6,797 bases of DNA, taken from positions 1 through 6,797 of the forward strand of contig JACQQB010000119.1 of the NCBI GenBank assembly GCA_016207225.1, read 5' to 3'. How positions within the stretch are numbered: position 1 is the stretch's first letter; the number at the start of each line of letters is the position of its first letter. This document shows positions 1-4,714 of this stretch, one piece after another. Source of the DNA: Microcaldota archaeon. Its GTDB lineage: Archaea > Micrarchaeota > Micrarchaeia > Burarchaeales > JACQQB01. A program made the position numbers and the translations under genes. The notes below the pieces were generated by a model. The model did not search any database, was not told where the DNA came from, and was given only the letters and a program-made list of their open reading frames with translations.

Positions 1-334
1 ATTTTTCAGGGTTGGACTTTTCAGTTATTGAGTCTGTAATTTTAGCAGATAAGAAAGAGGAAGCATAAAATATGTTGTTTATTTTTTTAACTATGACATC
101 TTGAGATGGAGGAATTTCGTATTCGCTCATGAACTCGATAACGTTGAGCCTTTCTATGACTATTGGAATTATGATGTAGCCGTATTTCCAGAATAAGATA
201 GAAAGTGATGCAAAAAGTGATGAGAGGAATGCCAGCAATATGTTGCCCGACAATATTGAGAGTAGAATGGATGATATAGCTAAAGCCATTCCAAGCATTC
301 CAAACCGTTTGTTTGTTATTATTGCATCTTGCAT
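1..334 (-). CDS. Two-helix membrane protein, VirB3/PrgI-like topology (partial, 3' end off window)
   Basis: An open frame starts at ATG 334-332 and stays open for 111 codons to the window edge, so the C-terminus is missing. The start lies 8 nt after the stop codon of the preceding gene, which indicates one operon. The protein begins MQDAIITNKRFG, then has two closely spaced hydrophobic helices (about residues 12-28 and 31-48) separated by a short SGN turn. A soluble part follows, with YEIPPSQDVIVKK (72-84) and a stretch containing FYASSFLSAKI (89-99). A short N-terminus with a tight two-helix hairpin is the layout of VirB3/PrgI proteins, which sit in the inner membrane with the VirB4 ATPase. 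I recall similar EIPPSQD-type segments in archaeal genes near VirB4-like ATPases, but that is memory, not a search. The role in a secretion or DNA-transfer complex is inferred mainly from the neighbours. The reading frame itself is well supported; the function is not. Confidence 0.72.
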   Translation of the reverse strand, partial: MQDAIITNKRFGMLGMALAISSILLSILSGNILLAFLSSLFASLSILFWKYGYIIIPIVIERLNVIEFMSEYEIPPSQDVIVKKINNIFYASSFLSAKITDSITEKSNPEK

Positions 335-342
335 AGTTACCA

Positions 343-756
343 CTAAACAGCTTCAAAACCGCTTAAAGTTATTTCAGCCCCTAACAGGCTTGCTAGCTCA
401 CGAATTGCAAAGGATGTTACCAATATGCTGAGGGTAGGAAGTATGAGAATTTGAAGAATTAGAGCTGATTGTAAGATTGTGATTGCTTTCACAAGACTGT
501 TTACAGAGTCGTAGAATTTGTTGTTAGTTAGCTGTGCCATTAGCTTTTCAGCTTCTCCAGTATCATTTATATTTAGTGAGAGGATATATGAAAAATTGCC
601 AACAAATATGTCAAGCTGGCTCTTGTTGTTTAAGATTTGCTCGTTTAATTCCTTTATAAGTTGAAAATTGAAGACAAAGGTAAGTGGATAGATTACATAT
701 GAGCCTATTGCAATTGCTATTAGCACCGCACCGAGTTTTCTAGTTGCAAAAAACAC
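343..756 (-). CDS. C-terminal part of polytopic TrbL/VirB6-like (CedA-like) protein, in the -1 frame
   Basis: This 137-codon frame overlaps the end of the upstream frame by 37 nt and can only start by itself at GTG 756-754, which has no visible ribosome binding site. Its first residues, ATRKLGAVLIAIAIGSYVIYP, continue the upstream protein's ending LPLGLILRCF without a gap, so I read it as the second half of a single protein of about 332 residues rather than a separate gene. It has a membrane helix at about residues 8-29, a polar middle region (about 30-90) rich in Asn, Lys and Leu that is probably outside the membrane, and a hydrophobic helix at about 93-117. It ends in FAIRELASLLGAEITLSG, a kind of ending I associate with archaeal CedA/VirB6-like proteins. 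The expected role is the membrane channel of a conjugation or DNA-import machine. The joining mechanism (programmed -1 slip, mutation or read error) is open. Confidence 0.7.
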   Translation of the reverse strand: MFFATRKLGAVLIAIAIGSYVIYPLTFVFNFQLIKELNEQILNNKSQLDIFVGNFSYILSLNINDTGEAEKLMAQLTNNKFYDSVNSLVKAITILQSALILQILILPTLSILVTSFAIRELASLLGAEITLSGFEAV

Positions 757-1340
757 CGTAGTATAAGACCCAGCGGCAAGAACGTTGAGAGCATTAATGC
801 ATCAATTGCATATAGCAGGTTGATTTGGATATAAATACTGAAAAGTAAGAAGTAAAGCAATTCAAGAATTTTTGAAATTACATTTATTATAGGTATTAAG
901 GCATTGAATGGATTAAAAGTTATAATAAAATTGAATGAAAGAGAGGATAAGAAAGAGATGATAGCGTTAGCTGAAAAAAGTATGCTTGCCAGTTCCGAGA
1001 CGTTTAGGGATAGATTATACAAATAACACTGACTGAAGCCAATTATGGTATTTTTGTTGTAGAATAGACATGTGAAATTATTTTCTGGAACTAGACCAGT
1101 TAGAGCTGTGTTCAAAGTGGTAATTAGAAGAAAGAGTCCTCCAATAAGTGCCGAGTTTATAATCGCTTGCAAAAGCTCTTCTTTTCCCCATATTGTGAGT
1201 TTTTTATTTTGAAGCGCTTTGCCTATTCCTATTGAAATACCAGATAGCATTATCATTATTACTATGGCAGTAGTTGCTGCCAAGTAAGGCTCACCTTGAC
1301 TTATGATGTCATCTAGCAAAACCATAACAAACACTCGCAT
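720..1340 (-). CDS. N-terminal part of polytopic TrbL/VirB6-like (CedA-like) membrane protein
   Basis: The 206-codon frame encodes a very hydrophobic protein with membrane segments at about residues 20-40, 58-78, 110-135 and two or more in 143-194. A polar cytoplasmic-type loop (KALQNKKLTIWGKEE, 41-55) lies between the first two. Two cysteines, C91 and C105, sit in the loop after helix 2 and could form a disulfide if that loop is outside the cell. The natural sequence ends at LRCF (194-197). The last nine codons, LQLENSVRC, are out of character, and the gene resumes in the -1 frame (343-756). It follows the pilin gene after a hairpin-filled 49-nt gap, the order expected for a VirB2-VirB6 type operon. 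The start is uncertain: ATG 1340-1338 directly abuts the hairpin with no Shine-Dalgarno site. ATG 1325-1323 (MVLLDDIIS) has a weak GAGTG about 7 nt upstream and would give a protein 5 residues shorter. The family assignment is inferred from topology and context. Confidence 0.75.
   Translation of the reverse strand: MRVFVMVLLDDIISQGEPYLAATTAIVIMIMLSGISIGIGKALQNKKLTIWGKEELLQAIINSALIGGLFLLITTLNTALTGLVPENNFTCLFYNKNTIIGFSQCYLYNLSLNVSELASILFSANAIISFLSSLSFNFIITFNPFNALIPIINVISKILELLYFLLFSIYIQINLLYAIDALMLSTFLPLGLILRCFLQLENSVRC
747..753 (-). other. Slippery heptamer T_TTT_TTG at the frame junction
   Basis: On the minus strand the codons CGG TGT TTT TTG CAA run through a six-T tract. The heptamer T TTT TTG is exactly in the X_XXY_YYZ register for a -1 slip. 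The slipped frame reads CGG TGT TTT TTT GCA ACT AGA and leads straight into the downstream open frame. The zero frame ends at TAA 722-720, only 25 nt after the heptamer. A strong downstream pseudoknot is not obvious: I see only a 4-bp hairpin TGCT-AAT-AGCA and a TTGCAA/TTGCAA pairing, both weak. A seventh T lost by mutation or by a homopolymer read error would give the same picture. Confidence 0.6.
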
Positions 1341-1389
1341 AAATAAGAACTGCTAGGGGTAGATGGTGAAATACCTAGCAGCCTTATTT
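1341..1389 (-). promoter_or_regulatory. Intercistronic stem-loop between pilin and VirB6-like genes
   Basis: The gap between the pilin stop codon and the next start codon is filled, base for base, by one imperfect hairpin. The outer stem is 7 bp (1341-1347 with 1383-1389, AAATAAG/CTTATTT). After a small internal loop (AA against C) comes an inner stem CTGCTA with GGTA (starting at 1350, with a 2-nt GG bulge) pairing to TACCTAGCAG (1372-1381), around a loop of about 10 nt. On the transcribed minus strand the hairpin starts directly after TAA and ends directly before ATG 1340. It is not followed by a T-run, so it is not a classical terminator. It may stabilise the 3' end of a processed pilin mRNA or hold back downstream translation, which would give the pilin excess that such machines need. 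The pairing is visible; the role is inferred. Confidence 0.7.
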
Positions 1390-1635
1390 TTAGACTAATA
1401 ACTTCTCTGCTATTTTCTCAAATGTGTCTGCAGTTGCTGTTATTGCGGCTACCATCACACCGCCAACAAATGCGCCTGTTGCCATTACCTGCCATCTGCC
1501 CCTGGATTCTGCAGGCTGAGTTTGTCCAAAACCATAGCCTAAACCACCGATCAGAATTAGTAGTATAGATACTATTGGTCCTATCGCTCTTAAAACCGCC
1601 TGCCAATTTTGCAGAATGTCCACTATTCCCGCCAT
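1390..1635 (-). CDS. VirB2/TrbC-like pilin (archaeal conjugation or DNA-import pilus subunit)
   Basis: I place the start at ATG 1635-1633, giving 81 residues, because AGGAGGTG, a full match to the archaeal anti-Shine-Dalgarno sequence, lies 7 nt upstream. The in-frame ATG at 1653 would put that site inside the coding region. The protein has a short amphipathic start (MAGIVDILQNWQAVLRA), helix 1 at about 18-37 ending in GGLGYGFG, a short charged loop QTQPAESRGRW (38-48), helix 2 at about 49-68 with GAFVGGVMV, and a short polar tail. Two hydrophobic helices joined by a small basic loop, with little else, is the VirB2/TrbC pilin pattern, also used by the archaeal Ced and Ted pilins. In that family, subunits are pulled from the membrane and packed with lipid into a pilus. 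There is no long signal peptide, which fits the archaeal members. First gene of the operon, followed by a VirB6-like protein. A different small two-helix membrane protein remains possible. Confidence 0.72.
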   Translation of the reverse strand: MAGIVDILQNWQAVLRAIGPIVSILLILIGGLGYGFGQTQPAESRGRWQVMATGAFVGGVMVAAITATADTFEKIAEKLLV

Positions 1636-1642
1636 TTCTCGC

Positions 1643-1650
1643 CACCTCCT
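1643..1650 (-). promoter_or_regulatory. Strong Shine-Dalgarno site that fixes the pilin start
   Basis: The minus strand reads AGGAGGTG, eight bases complementary to the archaeal 16S rRNA 3' end, followed by GCGAGAA and then ATG 1635-1633. It is the best ribosome binding site in the window and fits a highly expressed structural subunit. Confidence 0.9.
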
Positions 1651-1654
1651 CATT

Positions 1655-1673
1655 AATATATAAATAGTATACC
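1655..1673. promoter_or_regulatory. Operator-like 19-nt element next to the pilin ribosome binding site
   Basis: The sequence AATATATAAATAGTATACC agrees at 15 of 19 positions with the clear palindrome at 1771-1789 and includes the GTATAC core. It sits just upstream of the pilin Shine-Dalgarno site, inside the predicted leader. Its own dyad symmetry is imperfect (4 of 7 arm pairs). The region is AT-rich, so some agreement is expected by chance. Confidence 0.4.
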
Positions 1674-1687
1674 ACTTCAGTCGAAGT
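1674..1687. repeat. Small inverted repeat near the predicted pilin transcription start
   Basis: ACTTC-AGTC-GAAGT has perfect 5-bp arms around a 4-nt spacer. It covers the expected transcription start of the pilin operon, so it could be a DNA operator or a small hairpin at the 5' end of the leader RNA. It is the only GC-containing symmetric element in this AT-rich region. Confidence 0.45.
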
Positions 1688-1688
1688 A

Positions 1689-1707
1689 AATATATTTTTT
1701 ATATATT
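1689..1707 (-). promoter_or_regulatory. Predicted pilin operon TATA box within a 7-5-7 palindrome
   Basis: On the minus strand TATATAAAA (1705-1697) is a good archaeal TATA box. A start about 26 nt downstream, near 1675, would give a leader of about 40 nt that contains the pilin Shine-Dalgarno site. The box lies inside AATATAT-TTTTT-ATATATT, a palindrome with 7-bp arms and a 5-nt spacer, the same layout as the element at 1771-1789 (14 of 19 positions equal). The overlap suggests repression by blocking TBP binding. Confidence 0.5.
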
Positions 1708-1729
1708 AAAAGTAGTTTAGAAAAGAAAG

Positions 1730-1759
1730 ATATTTAAATCTATAGGTTCATATTTAAAT
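1730..1759. repeat. Direct repeat ATATTTAAAT at 20-bp spacing
   Basis: ATATTTAAAT occurs at 1730-1739 and again at 1750-1759. The start-to-start distance is 20 bp, about two turns of DNA, so the copies lie on the same face. Each contains the self-complementary octamer ATTTAAAT. They lie between the two divergent promoters and may be protein binding sites or extra TATA-like elements. Confidence 0.45.
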
Positions 1760-1770
1760 TTACATTTTAT

Positions 1771-1789
1771 AGTATATAATTAATATACT
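1771..1789 (+). promoter_or_regulatory. Regulator promoter (TATA box) inside a perfect-arm 19-nt palindrome
   Basis: AGTATAT-AATTA-ATATACT has two perfect 7-bp inverted arms around a 5-nt spacer. It contains TATATAAT (1773-1780), a TATA box centred about 24 nt before the ATG at 1800. The transcript would thus be nearly leaderless, in keeping with no Shine-Dalgarno site before that ATG. A palindrome over the regulator's own TATA box is a typical autorepression arrangement in archaea. Confidence 0.6.
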
Positions 1790-1799
1790 GGCGACTGGC

Positions 1800-2054
1800 A
1801 TGGAAAACTTATCAAAAACTTCGTTGAGGATACTCGAGTTGATCTATGATGAACCGTTAACTTTGCGAGACATGGAGAAGCAAGGAGTTAGCAGACCAAC
1901 TTTTTTGAAATTCGTAAATCAGGCAAAAAAGCTTGGAGTGATAAAAACCGGTGAATTGAAGGGCTACTATTATATTCTAACAAAAAAAGGCAGGAAAGTT
2001 TTGAAGTATGCCAAAGCAATTAAAAAAGAATTGGAAAGAGAGAGCGAGTTATAA
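1800..2054 (+). CDS. Small winged helix-turn-helix transcriptional regulator
   Basis: An 84-residue basic protein. Helix 1 is about 6-19 (KTSLRILELIYDEP), helix 2 about 20-28 (LTLRDMEKQ), and the recognition helix about 31-46 (SRPTFLKFVNQAKKLG). A wing follows (VIKTGELKGYYYILTKKG) and then a charged C-terminal helix (RKVLKYAKAIKKELEREL-like) that probably serves for dimerisation. The order and the LTxxGRKVL ending are typical of archaeal one-domain winged-helix regulators. The ATG at 1800 has a TATA box at the leaderless distance and no Shine-Dalgarno site. It is transcribed away from the pilin operon, and the region between carries palindromes at both promoters, so I infer that it regulates itself and the secretion operon, most simply as a repressor. 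No ligand domain is present, so the inducing signal is unknown. The fold is well supported; the target is inferred. Confidence 0.85.
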   Translation: MENLSKTSLRILELIYDEPLTLRDMEKQGVSRPTFLKFVNQAKKLGVIKTGELKGYYYILTKKGRKVLKYAKAIKKELERESEL

Positions 2055-2080
2055 CCTAGATTTGAAGAGAAACATTTTAC

Positions 2081-2104
2081 AAAAAAGTGGATATGTGTAA
2101 TCCA
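2081..2104 (-). terminator. Probable terminator of the P-type ATPase transcript
   Basis: On the minus strand TGGAT (2104-2100 side) and ATCCA (2092-2088 side) form a 5-bp stem with a 7-nt loop. One base later comes a run of six T (2086-2081), 22 nt past the ATPase stop codon. Archaea terminate mainly on oligo-T, so the T-run is the main evidence. The rest of the 71-bp gap between the two convergent genes shows nothing further, and no T-run ends the regulator gene on the plus strand. Confidence 0.55.
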
Positions 2105-2125
2105 TTTAGGGATTTAGCTTGTTAT

Positions 2126-4672
2126 TTAGATCGCATTGTGTTTGAAAAAGAAATTTTTTGCAATTTCTGCAGCTATAAAATAGAGAGAGATTACGAACCC
2201 GACTGCTATCAGGTAGTTCATACTTAATGGCACAAAATTGAAGAAGGAAGCTAGTGGCGAGTATATTATTCCAACGCTGAATACTGTGGCAAGCACGGAA
2301 GTTATTAGCAGTAGCATGCTTGGAATGCTTTTGTAAAACGGCTGCTGCGTGCGTATCGCGAATGTTATTATTATTTCTGAAAGAACTGATTCCAGGAACC
2401 ACGCTGTCCTGAACAGGTCCTCCGGGGCTTGCAGCCAGTATATCAAGGAGAGTATGATAAGCGCGTCAAAGACAAAGCTGAGAAAGCCGAATTGAATCAT
2501 GAACTTGGAGATTATGCCCAGATCCCATTTCTTTGGCTTGCGTAGGAATGTTTTGTCCACATTGTCCGTAGATACTGTTAACAGTGGTATGTCTGAGATT
2601 AAGTTGTTTAGCAGTATTTGCGATGGCAGAAGTGGAATGAATTTAAGAAAGAGCGAGGAGAGGGCTATGGTGAACATATTCCCGAAGTTAGCGCTTATCG
2701 TGTTTAGGATGTATTTCATTATGTTCCCAAAAACTTTTCTGCCTATTTTAACCCCAGTCACTACACTTTCAAGGTTTTTGTTGAGCAGGATTATGTCAGC
2801 GGCATCTTTTGCCACATCCACTGCGTTATCTACTGAGATTCCTACGTCCGATGCCCTTAAGGAAGGTGCGTCGTTTATGCCGTCGCCCATAAAGGCTACA
2901 GTGTGCTTCCTCCTTTTTAGGGCTAGGATTATCTGGTATTTCTGCTCTGGCGTTACCCTAGCGAAAACATTGTATCTTTCTGCGTATTCCTCCAATTCTT
3001 TATCTTCAAGCTGATCCAGGTCTGAGCCAAGAATTATCCGATTTTCTTTGATTTCCATAGCTATGTCTGAGCAAAGTTTTCTTGTGACTAAAGGACCATC
3101 ACCAGTCAGGATTTTTAGTTCGACTCCTAAATTTTTAAGATCTTTTACAGTGTGCTGGGCAGTTTTCTTTGGAGGTGCGCTGAACAGAAGAAACCCTGTG
3201 AGAGTTAGGTCTTTTTCATCTTCCACAGTGAAGTCCTTGCTTTGTTTGGACTTTTTGATCGCCAGTGCCAGAACACTATAGCCCTGGTTGGCATAATTCT
3301 CGTGCATTTCATGGGCTTGTTTGTCCATTGCCGTTTCCTGGCCATTTTGCAGTTTTTTTGAACAGATCTGCAGGACAGACTCTGCCGCGCCTTTGGTTAT
3401 CATGAGAAATTCATTCCCCTGCCTTAGAACTACGCTCATGCGCTTGCGCTTGAAATCGAAGTTGATTATATCGAATGGAACTGTGCCCATAAGCAGTTCA
3501 AACTTCTTTTTTTCAATCTGCCTGTATGCTAGCCCGTAAATTGCAGCGTCGAAAGGATTTTTGACCCTGAGTTTGCCTTTTTTGCCAAGCAGAGTGGAGC
3601 ATAGCAAAGCATCTGCCAACAGATCTTCTGAATTGGCATTGTCCAAGCCGACCGCTTTTTCCAGGCTTATTTTTACATCTCCCAGAGTGCCAGTCTTGTC
3701 TGAGCACATTATATCCATGTTGCCAAGGTCTTCAATGGAGATCAGTTTTTTCACGATTACCTTCTTCTTTGCCAGCTCCAGTGCGGATGTGGAAAGTGCT
3801 ATGGTTATTACAATGGGCAAAGCTTCTGGGGTGATGCCTACTGCAAGCGCAAGGGCAAAAAGGAAGGAGATCAGGAGATTTTTCCCTAAAAGGGCGTTGA
3901 TAACAAAAACAAAAACAGTCATTGCCAGGGTGATTTTTATCAGCATGTTGCCGAATTCATTTATGTTGCGTTCAAAGCTTGTTGCAGGGACTTTTGCACT
4001 TAGAGTCAGTGCAGTTTTCCCAAAAAATGTATCCTGGCCTGTTGCTGTTACTATGCCAGTTGCATAGCCATTTGTAACCACAGTGCCCATAAAGCCCATG
4101 TTTGAAATTTCCTGTGGTTTGTTGTCTTGCAGGTTGATCGGCTCCTTGTGCTTTTCAACAGGCATCGATTCCCCGGTTAGGCTGGATTCGTTTGTTTGGA
4201 AGTCTTCGCTGGAGATTATGCGGAAATCTGCAGGTATTTTGTCACCTATCTGAACCGTAATCATGTCCCCTGGAACTAGTTCGCGCGCATCGATATCCTT
4301 CCTAACTCCTGCCCTTGTCACTACACCGGTAAATGAGATGTATTTTTTAAGGCTTTGGAGAGCTTTTTCCGATTTGTATTCCTGGACAAAGCCCAGAATG
4401 CCGTTTACACTCACTATCAGAAGGATGACAGATGCTTCAATCGTGTCGCCCAGATAGAATGCAATTGCAGTTGCAGAAATAAGGATGTAGATTAATGGGT
4501 TGTTGAACTGTGAAATGAGAATTGAAAAAGCATCTTTTCTATCTTTTTCCGGGATTTCGTTTGGGCCTGCTTTTTTCCTTCTGGCGCCAGCTTCTTCATC
4601 CGTGATGCCCTGAGAGGACGTTGTGTATTCTTGATATAGTTCCTTTTCTGAAAGCTGCCAGGGTTTACTCAA
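2126..4672 (-). CDS. P-type ATPase, MgtA/MgtB-like (P3B, probable Mg2+ importer)
   Basis: 848 residues, full length for the family apart from a short N-terminus. Visible in order: N-terminal cation-ATPase domain (GPNEIPE, 36-42), helices M1-M2 (about 52-98), actuator domain with TGES (166-169), M3-M4 with PEALP (282-286), phosphorylation site DKTGTL with D325, nucleotide domain with KGA (427-429), TGD (523-525), hinge GDGINDAP (596-603), and six C-terminal helices. Close likeness to MgtA is in M4 (PExLP), in SANFGNMF of M5 (659-667), in DNVD followed by RKPKKWD (703-717), in IRTQQPF (773-779) and in YSPLASF (804-810). The family imports Mg2+ down its gradient at ATP cost; Ca2+ or H+ transport is less likely but not excluded. 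Start is TTG 4672-4670, the only start after an in-frame stop, with GGTGG 4 nt upstream. It lies 42 nt after uppP, in the same frame, behind TAA GGA TAA. Odd: the residue after DKTGTL is Gly331, where Thr is usual. Confidence 0.93.
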   Translation of the reverse strand: MSKPWQLSEKELYQEYTTSSQGITDEEAGARRKKAGPNEIPEKDRKDAFSILISQFNNPLIYILISATAIAFYLGDTIEASVILLIVSVNGILGFVQEYKSEKALQSLKKYISFTGVVTRAGVRKDIDARELVPGDMITVQIGDKIPADFRIISSEDFQTNESSLTGESMPVEKHKEPINLQDNKPQEISNMGFMGTVVTNGYATGIVTATGQDTFFGKTALTLSAKVPATSFERNINEFGNMLIKITLAMTVFVFVINALLGKNLLISFLFALALAVGITPEALPIVITIALSTSALELAKKKVIVKKLISIEDLGNMDIMCSDKTGTLGDVKISLEKAVGLDNANSEDLLADALLCSTLLGKKGKLRVKNPFDAAIYGLAYRQIEKKKFELLMGTVPFDIINFDFKRKRMSVVLRQGNEFLMITKGAAESVLQICSKKLQNGQETAMDKQAHEMHENYANQGYSVLALAIKKSKQSKDFTVEDEKDLTLTGFLLFSAPPKKTAQHTVKDLKNLGVELKILTGDGPLVTRKLCSDIAMEIKENRIILGSDLDQLEDKELEEYAERYNVFARVTPEQKYQIILALKRRKHTVAFMGDGINDAPSLRASDVGISVDNAVDVAKDAADIILLNKNLESVVTGVKIGRKVFGNIMKYILNTISANFGNMFTIALSSLFLKFIPLLPSQILLNNLISDIPLLTVSTDNVDKTFLRKPKKWDLGIISKFMIQFGFLSFVFDALIILSLIYWLQAPEDLFRTAWFLESVLSEIIITFAIRTQQPFYKSIPSMLLLITSVLATVFSVGIIYSPLASFFNFVPLSMNYLIAVGFVISLYFIAAEIAKNFFFKHNAI

Positions 4673-4676
4673 CCTA

Positions 4677-4689
4677 CCACCAGTGGTGG
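4677..4689 (-). promoter_or_regulatory. Dyad over the ATPase ribosome binding site
   Basis: CCACCA-C-TGGTGG on the minus strand is a dyad with perfect 6-bp arms around one central base. Its second arm contains GGTGG, the only Shine-Dalgarno-like sequence before the TTG start. As RNA it could fold as 5 bp with a 3-nt loop and hide the site; as DNA it could be an operator. A weak TATA-like GATAAAAG (about 4713-4706) would place a start near this dyad, so an internal promoter for the ATPase is possible. Confidence 0.5.
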
Positions 4690-4714
4690 AATTTAGATAC
4701 TTGTTCTTTTATCC

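Noticed and set aside
87..356. 89-codon minus-strand frame at the left edge
   Set aside because: Its composition is unlike a protein (many His, Asn and Arg, no coherent helices), and it overlaps the better frame that starts at 334 and continues the operon.
343..756. Separate gene starting at GTG 756
   Set aside because: There is no ribosome binding site, and its first residues continue the upstream protein directly, so a split single gene is the better reading.
1418..1675. 85-codon frame over the pilin gene
   Set aside because: It is a shifted shadow of the pilin reading frame, with no start signal of its own.
1654..1799. Possible small RNA or CRISPR-like repeat in the AT-rich divergent gap
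   Set aside because: The repeats are short and not regularly spaced with unique spacers. Promoter and operator elements explain them better.
2106..2402. 98-codon minus-strand frame over the ATPase 3' end
   Set aside because: Shifted frame inside the ATPase C-terminal helices; composition not protein-like.
2499..4457. Several plus-strand frames of 64-171 codons opposite the ATPase gene
   Set aside because: All lie fully antisense to the intact P-type ATPase, are Ser/Leu/Phe-rich in the way of antisense shadows, and match no known motif.
2126..4672. P2-type Ca2+ ATPase or P3A proton ATPase identity
   Set aside because: PExLP in M4, the DNVD...KPxxW segment and the C-terminal helices agree better with MgtA/MgtB, although ion specificity cannot be proven from sequence alone.
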